From JAMCRM01 sp035561075 (lineage in GTDB: Bacteria; Acidobacteriota; Terriglobia; Bryobacterales; Bryobacteraceae), in NCBI GenBank assembly GCA_035561075.1, contig DATMYF010000180.1:62001-126000 (forward strand): DNA of 64,000 bases, given 5' to 3'. The translations under genes and the position numbers were made by a program. Below the pieces are notes generated by a model. The model was given only the letters and a program-made list of their open reading frames with translations. It was not told the DNA's origin and ran no database searches. The stretch's first letter is position 1. Each line of letters opens with the position of its first letter. This document shows, piece by piece, positions 57,121 through 64,000 of this stretch.

Positions 57121-60100
57121 TTAGAAGCTATACCGCAGCGACAACTGGATCTGCCGCCCCGCGCCCAGCCCCACATCCTTGGTCACCGTGGAGGTGGACA
57201 TCCCGAAACTCCCGCCCGCCGCCGCCTGCGTGTAAGCCTGCCCCGGCTGCAACTGGTTGCTGCCGATTCCCAGGGAATTGTTCAGGCGCGAAACCGGGTT
57301 GGCGAAGTTGGCCCGGTTCAGCAAGTTGTAGATCTCCCCGCGGAATTCGAGCGCGTGTCCCTCCCGGATCGGGAAGCGCTTGTGTAAGGTCAGGTCGAAC
57401 TGCGCCAGCCCCGGCCCCTTCAGCGCCCACCTTCCAAGGTTGCCGTACTCCCCGGGAGCCGGAATCGTGAACGCCGCCGGGTTGAGCATTACGCGCTTGT
57501 CCGAGGAGTTCGTCAGGTAGGGGTTCACCCCCGGCACCACGCTCGGCCGCCGGTTGCTGCGGAACGACCCGCCCCAAGGATTGTTCACCACCGGAGTGGT
57601 GAGGATCAGGCCGTTGCTCACCATCGGCGCGTCCACGATCTGGCCCGTCGAGTTCACCTGGTAGGCGATGTCGTTGCGCGCCAGCGTAAGGTCTACCGGC
57701 ATCCCCGTGCGCGCGTTCATCACCCCGCCCAACTCCCAGTTGCCGAGCAGCATATCGGCCCAGCCCGGAGCGTTCTTCAGGAACCGCTTGTCCCTGCCGA
57801 AGGGCAGCGCATAGAGCGCCGTGGCGTTGAACGTGTGCCGCACGTCGAAGGCGTTGTTGCCGCGGTCCTGCTCGAAGTTCAAGGGGTTCTGCTGGGTCTG
57901 CGCCTCGTTCGAGCCGCCGGTGTTGCCGATGCTGTGACCCCAGGTCCACTGGGTCCCGACCGTCAGCCCGTGTGTGAACCGCCGGTTGGCGGTCACCTGC
58001 AACGAATCGTACCGGTCCGTGCCCCCGCTTGTCTTGTAGTCCATCTGCGAAAACTGATTGCCGAATTCGAGCACCGGGATGCCCGCGCCCGTCACTTGGT
58101 TCATCTGGACCCCTACCATCAGGTTGGTCCACGAGCGCAGGAACAGGTTGCGTCCCTGGCTCCCCACATACGCCGCCGTCAGCACCGTGTCGAACGGCAA
58201 CTTCTGCTGGATGGACGCCGTGTAGGACAGGATCTTCTCCGGCAGCGTGTAGCCGGGCGCGTAGACGCGCGGAGCGAAGTTTTTCAGATTGTTCACGTCA
58301 AAACTGTTGACGATCGCCTGGCTGTTCACCGGGAAGGCGATGTCGGTGGTACGGGTCACGGTGACGCGGTCGCTGTCGATCGGCTGCACCTGATCTTCCG
58401 TCTGCCCCGGACCGTAGTAGTAGCCCGCCCCCACGCGCAGCACGGTATTGCCTTCCAGGCGGCCCGGCGCCCACGTGAACGCCAGCCGCGGCCCGAAGTT
58501 CGCCTTGCTGCTCCCGTACCAGGATCGGTTAGGGTTGGTGTCGAGCTTGCCCGTCGTCATGTCGAAAAACGTGAACAGGTTCCGGTTCTCGCGCAGCGGG
58601 CTGTAGTACTCGTAACGCAGCCCGTAGTTCATCGTGAATGTGCGGGAAATCTTCCACTCGTCCTGCACATACCCGATGTAGTACTCCTGTTTGAGAAAGC
58701 GATTGCCCGTCATACCGCCGTGCAGCGGGTTCGGCGCGCTCACGTCCCCAATCACCTGCACGCTTGACGGCGTATTACTCAACAGCGCATTCACGTTCGA
58801 GTAAGTGTAGGTGGTGCCGCCGAGCCGGTCCGTATACATCCGGATGGGGCGCACTTCCACGCCGAACTTCAGGCTGTGGTTGCCCTTGATCCAGCTCAAC
58901 TGGTCGGAAAACGTCAGGGTGTAATTGGTGTACGGGACCGCGCGCCCGTTCTGCGCGCTCGAAGACCGCACCAGCCCGCCAATGCGAGCCGCGCCACCGG
59001 AGACGCCCTGTCCGCCGATGCCCGAGACGGTCGCGGTGCCGCTGAAATCGAGCGAAACCGCTGAAAGGTCGATCCCGTTCACCGTCGGGGCCACGCCCTC
59101 ATAGCGCGTCTTCGAGCCGTTGAACCCCACCTTGATCTCGTTGATCACCGTGGGCCGCAACACCTGCTGCAGGCTCACCAGACCGTTCTGCGGCACCGCT
59201 GTAGTGCGCGCCACATTGCCCGTCACGTTGAGCGGCTGCTCCATCACGCCCTGGTCGCGGAAGTAACGCGCGGTGAGGTTGTAGTTGGGGCTCAGCCGGT
59301 AATCGAGCCGGATGCTCCCGTAGTTCTCATTGAGCGGCGCGCGGCCCACGCGCTGCGCGAGATCGAGATCCGGGTTGACCGTCGGAACACCCGTGGGATA
59401 CGCGGCCATCAGGGGTGCTATGGAAGGCACCGCGCGTGCCCGCGCCGCCGTGCTGGGCACCGCTTCAATCAGGTTCTGGTAGGCGCGCTGCCGCAAGCCC
59501 TCGTAGCTGGCGAAAAAGAAAAGCTTCTCCTTCAGGATGGGGCCGCCCAGCGACCCGCCGAACTGGTTCAGCCGCAGCGGCGCCGCCTTGGCCCCGTCGA
59601 AAAAGTTGCGCGCGTCCATAGCGCTATTCCGGAGATATTCGAACACCGAGCCGTGGAGCGTATTGCCGCCTGACTTCGTCACGATGCTGATCTGCCCCGC
59701 GGTGCCCGTCCCGTACTCGGCCGGGTAGTTGCTCGATTCCACGCGGAACTCCTGCACGTTCTCGAGGCTCGACTGCAGCCGGAACCCCGTTGACGTCTCG
59801 CCGTTCAGGTTCCCCGGTGAAGAGTCGATGATCGAGGAGGCCTCCACGCCGTCGAAGCGCACCGCGTTCTGCTGGTTCGCGCGCCCGCTGAACCGTACAT
59901 TGTCGTAGCTGCCGCCGCCGGAGGTCTGCGCCCCCGGGGCCATCAGGTAAAGTTGCGAAAGCTGGCGCCCGTTGAGCGGCAGGTTGGCCACCTCGCGCTC
60001 GTTCACATTGGCGCCCACCCGCGCAGAGCTGGTGTCGATGACCACCAGGTCACCGCCGGACACATTGATCTCGGTAGCCATCGCGGCAGGCTGCAAAACG

Positions 60101-60408
60101 ATATTCAGCACCCGCTCCTGCCCCGCGGTCAGCGCGATATTGGTGAATTCGGCCGGGCCAAGCCCCTCGGCCTGCGATACCACTTTGTAAACCGCCGGCG
60201 GAAGATTGAGGGCCACAAACAGACCCCGTTCATTGGCCTCAACGGTGCGGGTCAAACCGGTTCTCTCGCTGGAGACCGTCACGCTGGCGCCCGGGATCAC
60301 GGCCCCGGATCCGTCGGCCACGGTCCCCGTAATCCTCGCGGTTTCGGTTTGCGCCCACACGGAGGACGTGAAGAGCAGGAGGTAACAGACGAGTTTGATC
60401 TTTGACAT
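57121..60408 (-). CDS. Oar-like TonB-dependent receptor
   Basis: 1095 residues from ATG 60408 (Shine-Dalgarno GGAG; the upstream ATG at 60444 lacks support). Signal peptide 1-22 (VWAQ), carboxypeptidase-regulatory-like domain about 24-105 (ARITGTVADGSGAVIPGASVTVSSE), plug about 110-245 (ANVNEREVANLPLNGRQLSQLYLMAPGAQTSGGG), then beta-barrel strands ending in the C-terminal aromatic RYSF. This is the Solibacter/Acidobacteria expanded Oar-like family, probably for uptake of glycans or other large molecules. Next to rhamnulokinase. Confidence 0.93.
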   Translation of the reverse strand: MSKIKLVCYLLLFTSSVWAQTETARITGTVADGSGAVIPGASVTVSSERTGLTRTVEANERGLFVALNLPPAVYKVVSQAEGLGPAEFTNIALTAGQERVLNIVLQPAAMATEINVSGGDLVVIDTSSARVGANVNEREVANLPLNGRQLSQLYLMAPGAQTSGGGSYDNVRFSGRANQQNAVRFDGVEASSIIDSSPGNLNGETSTGFRLQSSLENVQEFRVESSNYPAEYGTGTAGQISIVTKSGGNTLHGSVFEYLRNSAMDARNFFDGAKAAPLRLNQFGGSLGGPILKEKLFFFASYEGLRQRAYQNLIEAVPSTAARARAVPSIAPLMAAYPTGVPTVNPDLDLAQRVGRAPLNENYGSIRLDYRLSPNYNLTARYFRDQGVMEQPLNVTGNVARTTAVPQNGLVSLQQVLRPTVINEIKVGFNGSKTRYEGVAPTVNGIDLSAVSLDFSGTATVSGIGGQGVSGGAARIGGLVRSSSAQNGRAVPYTNYTLTFSDQLSWIKGNHSLKFGVEVRPIRMYTDRLGGTTYTYSNVNALLSNTPSSVQVIGDVSAPNPLHGGMTGNRFLKQEYYIGYVQDEWKISRTFTMNYGLRYEYYSPLRENRNLFTFFDMTTGKLDTNPNRSWYGSSKANFGPRLAFTWAPGRLEGNTVLRVGAGYYYGPGQTEDQVQPIDSDRVTVTRTTDIAFPVNSQAIVNSFDVNNLKNFAPRVYAPGYTLPEKILSYTASIQQKLPFDTVLTAAYVGSQGRNLFLRSWTNLMVGVQMNQVTGAGIPVLEFGNQFSQMDYKTSGGTDRYDSLQVTANRRFTHGLTVGTQWTWGHSIGNTGGSNEAQTQQNPLNFEQDRGNNAFDVRHTFNATALYALPFGRDKRFLKNAPGWADMLLGNWELGGVMNARTGMPVDLTLARNDIAYQVNSTGQIVDAPMVSNGLILTTPVVNNPWGGSFRSNRRPSVVPGVNPYLTNSSDKRVMLNPAAFTIPAPGEYGNLGRWALKGPGLAQFDLTLHKRFPIREGHALEFRGEIYNLLNRANFANPVSRLNNSLGIGSNQLQPGQAYTQAAAGGSFGMSTSTVTKDVGLGAGRQIQLSLRYSF

Positions 60409-60498
60409 CAGCTCCAAGTTAGCCGGAGCGTGTGTCAATCCCATTACAGCCGGATTAAGTTCAGAGCAACACGCCGTAACCCTGCCGTAACATCGCCG

Positions 60499-61959
60499 TT
60501 AACCTACGATTTTAAGGTACTTCCGGTACGCCGCGTCCCAGTCCGCCGCCGGCTTCGGCTCGAAAATCTCCACCTTCCACGACCGCCGCACCACCGCGCG
60601 GGCCTCTTCAAGGCTCGCCAGCGCGCCCGACCCCATGGCTTGGATCAGGACATTCCCGATGGCCGTGGCTTCGCCCGGTCCGGCCGCAACCGTACGGCCC
60701 GTGGCGTCCGCCACGAACTGGTTCAGCACCGCATTGCGCGATCCCCCGCCCACAATGTGGATCACGCGGAAGCGCCGCCCGATCAGCGTTTCAAGACTCT
60801 CCAGCACCTGCCGGTAGCGCAGCGCCAGGCTCTCCAGAATCGTGCGCGAGAATTCGCCATGTGTCTGCGGCGGGTTCTGCCCCGTAGCCACGCAGTACGC
60901 CGCGATCTTCTCCGGCATGTCCCCCGGCTCGAGAAACGCATCCGGGCTGATGATAGCGGTGAACGGCGCGGCAGCCGCGGCCAGCCTCGCCAGCTCATCG
61001 TAGTTGTAGCCCGTGCCTTCAAGCGACCACGCGCGGCGGCACTCCTGCACCAGCCACAGCCCCGCGATATTCTTCAGCAGCCGAATGCGCCCGCCCGCTC
61101 CCACTTCATTGGTCAGGTTGAGCGACATCGCTGTCTGGTTGACGATCGGCTCGGCCAGTTCCGCGCCCATCAACGACCATGTCCCCGAGCTGATGTAGCA
61201 CCAGTCGTCGCCTTGCGCCGGAACCGCGGCCACCGCCGACGCTGTATCGTGACACGCCGTCGTGTAGACAGTTGGCGGCGCGCCGGTCCCGGGCCATACC
61301 GAATCGAGTAGCGGGCCGAGCGGCGTCCCCGGCTGCACGATTTCCGGCAGCATTCCGGTCGGAAGCCCGAGCCGCTCCAGCACCCCGGTCGCCCAACCCT
61401 TGGCGCAGGGGTTGTAGAACTGCGACGTGCTGGCGATGGTCAACTCCGCCCGCGCCACCCCGGTCATCCAGTAGTTGAACAGGTCCGGCATGAACAGCAG
61501 CGTTCGGGCGGCGTCGAGCGCTGGCGAGCCCGCCAGCTTCATGGCATAGAGCTGGCAGAGCGTATTGAGCTGGATGAACTGGATGCCCGTCTGGGCGAAG
61601 ATATCCGCGCGCGGCATCGCCTCGGCCATCTTCTCCATGATGCCGTTGGTGCGGGCATCGCGATAATGGCGCGGGTTGTCCACCAGCGCGCCATCCCGGC
61701 CGAGCAGCGCGAAATCCACGCCCCACGTATCGATCCCGACGCCGTTGAGCGTCAGGCGCCGCTCGCGCGCCGCCACCCCCAACCCGTGCCGGATCTCATG
61801 CCAGAGCCGCAACGTGTCCCAGTAGAGCCCGTCAAGCACGCGCACCGGCGTGTTGGGGAAGCGGTGCAGTTCCTCGATCGCCAGTCCGCTATCGGACAGC
61901 GTCCCGAGCATGGCGCGACCGCTTTCCGCGCCCAGATCAAAGGCCAGATAGTGTTGCAT
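60499..61959 (-). CDS. rhaB: Rhamnulokinase (FGGY family)
   Basis: 486 residues from ATG 61959. LAFDLGAESGRAMLGTL at the start, GIDTWGVDFALLGRDG, ISSGTWSLMGAELAEP and HIVGGGSRNAVLNQFVADATGRTVAAGPGEATAIGN match the rhamnulokinase branch of FGGY kinases. It phosphorylates L-rhamnulose. No rhaA or rhaD is present in the window. A TATACT -10 is 17 nt upstream. Confidence 0.93.
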   Translation of the reverse strand: MQHYLAFDLGAESGRAMLGTLSDSGLAIEELHRFPNTPVRVLDGLYWDTLRLWHEIRHGLGVAARERRLTLNGVGIDTWGVDFALLGRDGALVDNPRHYRDARTNGIMEKMAEAMPRADIFAQTGIQFIQLNTLCQLYAMKLAGSPALDAARTLLFMPDLFNYWMTGVARAELTIASTSQFYNPCAKGWATGVLERLGLPTGMLPEIVQPGTPLGPLLDSVWPGTGAPPTVYTTACHDTASAVAAVPAQGDDWCYISSGTWSLMGAELAEPIVNQTAMSLNLTNEVGAGGRIRLLKNIAGLWLVQECRRAWSLEGTGYNYDELARLAAAAAPFTAIISPDAFLEPGDMPEKIAAYCVATGQNPPQTHGEFSRTILESLALRYRQVLESLETLIGRRFRVIHIVGGGSRNAVLNQFVADATGRTVAAGPGEATAIGNVLIQAMGSGALASLEEARAVVRRSWKVEIFEPKPAADWDAAYRKYLKIVG

Positions 61960-61976
61960 CAGGGATTTCCCGTGCC

Positions 61977-61982
61977 AGTATA
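61977..61982 (-). promoter_or_regulatory. -10 TATACT of rhaB
   Basis: TATACT on the minus strand, 17 nt before the rhaB ATG and directly after the 16-bp hairpin that follows tpiA. No clear -35 can be formed inside the hairpin. Confidence 0.4.
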
Positions 61983-61983
61983 A

Positions 61984-62027
61984 CGCGCACGGCCGCGGTC
62001 CTGTGGATGGCACCGCGGCCGTGCGCG
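61984..62027. terminator. 16-bp perfect hairpin between tpiA and rhaB
   Basis: cgcgcacggccgcggt (61984-61999) and its exact complement (62012-62027) with a 12-nt loop. It stands 14 bp after the tpiA stop. On the minus strand no T-tract follows (TTATACT), so it may act as a structural block or mRNA-end protector more than a classical terminator. Confidence 0.65.
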
Positions 62028-62041
62028 AATAGTGAGCCTTT

Positions 62042-62788
62042 TTAGTAGTTGACGATAGCGCCGAACGACGCTGCATCGAGCGCCGCGCCGCCCACCAGCA
62101 CGCCGTCGATCTCTTCCTTCGACATCAGCGTCTTGGTGTTGTCCGGCTTTACGCTGCCGCCGTAGAGAATACGGACCGCATCCGCCGCCGCGCCGAACTT
62201 CGCCCGCACTTCCGCGCGGATCACGCGGTGCGCGTCTTCGGCGATCTCCGGGGTAGCCGTCTTGCCCGTGCCGATGGCCCATACCGGCTCATACGCGATC
62301 ACGATCTTGGCGAACTGCTCCGGTGTCAGGCCCCCGATGCCGTTCTTCACCTGCCCGCGCAGCACGGCCTCGGTCTGGCCCGCTTCGCGATGCTCCAGCC
62401 GCTCCCCGACGCACACGATCGGGGTGAGCCCCGCTTCGAGCGCCGCCACGGTCTTCTGCAGCACGGTCTCATCCGTCTCGCCGAAGTACTGCCGCCGCTC
62501 GCTGTGTCCGATGATCACGTGGGAGCAGCCGCAACCCACGATCATGCGCGCGGAAATCTCGCCCGTGAAGGCGCCTTCCTTGGCCCAGTACAGGTTCTGC
62601 GCGCCAATCCCGATGCGCGTCCCTTTTACGGCGCCGGCGGCCGCTTCGAGATTCGTGAACGGTGGGCAGATCACGATCTCGCGGTCAGTCACCTTCGCGA
62701 CCAGCGGCCGGAAGGCTTCGAAGAATGCTTTCGTTTCCGCGGGCGTCTTGTACATCTTCCAATTGCCCGCCATGACAGGTGTTCTCAT
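62042..62788 (-). CDS. tpiA: Triosephosphate isomerase
   Basis: 248 residues. Lys11 in GNWKMYK, electrophile His95 in IIGHSERRQYFGETDE, base Glu167 in IAYEPVWAIGTG, and the C-terminal ILYGGSVKPDN are all in place. It interconverts the triose phosphates in glycolysis. Its ATG overlaps the deoB stop by 4 bp. Confidence 0.98.
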   Translation of the reverse strand: MRTPVMAGNWKMYKTPAETKAFFEAFRPLVAKVTDREIVICPPFTNLEAAAGAVKGTRIGIGAQNLYWAKEGAFTGEISARMIVGCGCSHVIIGHSERRQYFGETDETVLQKTVAALEAGLTPIVCVGERLEHREAGQTEAVLRGQVKNGIGGLTPEQFAKIVIAYEPVWAIGTGKTATPEIAEDAHRVIRAEVRAKFGAAADAVRILYGGSVKPDNTKTLMSKEEIDGVLVGGAALDAASFGAIVNY

Positions 62789-63948
62789 AGTATTTGCCGT
62801 AAGAAGCTGGTACCTTTTCCGATTCGTTCGCCGAAGTTGTCCGCCACGGTCTGGCCTATGTCGGCCAGGCTCGCCCGGACACCCAGGTCGGCGCCGCGCC
62901 GCACGCGCGGGCCGAAGACCAGCAGGGGAACGTATTCCCGGCTGTGGTCCGTGGAGACGGTGGTGGGGTCGCAGCCGTGGTCCGCCGTGAGGATCGCGAC
63001 ATCGTCATCCCGCATCGCGCCGTGAAGTTGCGGCAGCCAGCGGTCGAACTCTTCGAGCGCGGCGGCATAACCCTCCACATCGTTGCGATGCCCGTAGAGC
63101 ATGTCGAAATCCACCAGGTTGGCCCAGATAACCCCGCGCTCACACTGCGCCATCGCGGCAAGTGTCTGCTGCATTCCTTCCGCGTTGTTCTTGCTGCCGA
63201 AGCGCTCCACGATGCCGCGCCCCAGAAACACATCGAAGATCTTCCCCACGCTCGCCACCGGCACACCGGCGGCTTCGAGCACGTCGAGCAGCATCCCGCG
63301 GGGCGGCGGGACGGCGTAGTCGTGCCGGTTCGTCGTGCGGGTAAACGCTCCGGGCTCCCCGATGAATGGCCGCGCGATCACCCGCCCCACCTCGTGCGGA
63401 CCGCGCAGGATCTCCCGCGCCGTCTCGCAAATCCGGTAGATCTCCGGCAGCGGGATCACCTCTTCATGCGCCGCCACCTGGAACACGCTATCGGCCGAGG
63501 TGTAGACGATGGGGGACCCGGTGCGCACGTGCTCCTCCCCCAGTTCCTTGATGATCTCGGTGCCCGATGCGGGCTTGTTGCCCAGCGCGCGCCGCCCGAT
63601 GCGTCGCTCGAACTCGTCCATCACCTCGCGCGGAAAGCCGTTCGGGTAGAGCGGAAGCGGCTGCTCCAAATGGATGCCCGCCATCTCCCAGTGGCCCGTA
63701 ATCGTATCCTTGCCGGGCGACGCCAGCGCGCAGCGCCCATACGCTCCCCCGGGTTCCTGCGCCGCTGGAAGCCCTGGAATCTGCCGGATGTTCCCCAGCC
63801 CCAGGCCGCAGAGGTTCGGCAGATGAAGCGGGCGCACCCGTGCCATGTTGCCGAGGGTGTCGCTGCCCGCGTCGCCGTATGCGGCGGCGTCCGGCATTTC
63901 CCCGATCCCCACGCTGTCCAGAATGATCCAGATAATGCGACGGAACAC
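62785..63948 (-). CDS. deoB: Phosphopentomutase
   Basis: 387 residues from a GTG at 63948, chosen because FRRIIWIILDSVGIGEMPDA is the family start; ATG 63996 would add 16 residues without support. Metal-binding and catalytic blocks are seen: LDSVGIG (first Asp), SPGKDTITGHWEM, VDFDMLYGHRND and TADHGCDPTTVSTDHSREYVPLL. It converts ribose/deoxyribose 1- and 5-phosphates in nucleoside recycling. Overlaps tpiA by 4 bp. Confidence 0.95.
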   Translation of the reverse strand: MFRRIIWIILDSVGIGEMPDAAAYGDAGSDTLGNMARVRPLHLPNLCGLGLGNIRQIPGLPAAQEPGGAYGRCALASPGKDTITGHWEMAGIHLEQPLPLYPNGFPREVMDEFERRIGRRALGNKPASGTEIIKELGEEHVRTGSPIVYTSADSVFQVAAHEEVIPLPEIYRICETAREILRGPHEVGRVIARPFIGEPGAFTRTTNRHDYAVPPPRGMLLDVLEAAGVPVASVGKIFDVFLGRGIVERFGSKNNAEGMQQTLAAMAQCERGVIWANLVDFDMLYGHRNDVEGYAAALEEFDRWLPQLHGAMRDDDVAILTADHGCDPTTVSTDHSREYVPLLVFGPRVRRGADLGVRASLADIGQTVADNFGERIGKGTSFLRQIL

Positions 63949-64000
63949 TATTCTCGACTGTACCAGACAGCGCGGGCTCTTGAAATGAAAGACCATTGAC

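Noticed and set aside
1..64000. tRNA, rRNA, CRISPR array, insertion sequence or prophage
   Set aside because: None was found by reading both strands: gaps are too short, and no transposase, integrase, repeat-spacer array or attachment site was seen.

Overview
The window is about 64 kb of uniformly GC-rich bacterial chromosome, with no sign of a foreign island, phage, tRNA, rRNA or CRISPR array. Its gene content points to an Acidobacteriota member of the Solibacter/Bryobacter type. The evidence is a TIGR03437-type secreted Ig-like protein, an Oar-like TonB-dependent receptor with a carboxypeptidase-regulatory N-terminus, and several Tat-exported carbohydrate-active or enzyme-like proteins. It also has flagellar P- and L-ring genes, so the cell is a motile diderm. 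The taxonomic call is inference from gene families, not from a marker gene.

Region 1 (1-5.7 kb) is a set of exported carbohydrate-related proteins: a cut-off (alpha/alpha)-toroid-like protein, a TIM-barrel glycoside-hydrolase-like protein, a two-domain acetyl-xylan-esterase-like hydrolase, a BNR-repeat protein and a small basic RcnB/CigR-like protein. Region 2 (5.7-37.7 kb) is a nearly complete flagellar locus built of six blocks: a leftward operon fliK-flgD-flgE-fliN-fliO-fliP-fliQ-fliR-flhB-flhA-flhF-fliA-fliY-like-(SwrB-like); a rightward operon flgF-unknown-flgG-flgA-flgH-flgI-flgJ; a leftward flaG-fliS pair; a leftward flgB-flgC-fliE-fliF-fliG-fliH-fliI-fliJ operon; a rightward fliW-csrA-fliC unit; and fliD-fliT-like behind a terminator. 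Between them sit a secreted BACON/TIG protein and two small unknown genes. fliM, fliL, flgK, flgL, flgM, motAB, flhG and chemotaxis genes are not in the window.

Region 3 (37.7-42.7 kb) is a tight leftward five-gene operon: L,D-transpeptidase, 43-residue membrane protein, secreted unknown, family-5 solute-binding protein and a sensor histidine kinase. It has no response regulator and no transporter permease, and I propose that it is a cell-wall-peptide sensing system. Region 4 (42.8-54.9 kb) is mixed: an orphan ABC ATPase, a Tat-exported RidA-like protein, a secreted unknown, a LytTR regulator, inositol-phosphate synthase, an NAD-dependent epimerase, a second toroid-like protein, a TPR protein and an anSME-type radical SAM enzyme. 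Region 5 (55-64 kb) has polyphosphate kinase, a TonB-dependent receptor, rhamnulokinase, triosephosphate isomerase and phosphopentomutase.

Sequence elements that the genes do not explain include a 32-bp palindrome made of 10-nt repeats interrupting the flhF/flhA junction, a second repeat-built palindrome before the epimerase, a sigma-28-like promoter placed so that fliW would be leaderless, tandem dyads between flgB and fliW, a hairpin at the csrA stop/fliC leader, and a set of other genes with a -10 hexamer 6-9 nt from the start codon and no Shine-Dalgarno. No gene-free stretch exceeds about 210 bases.
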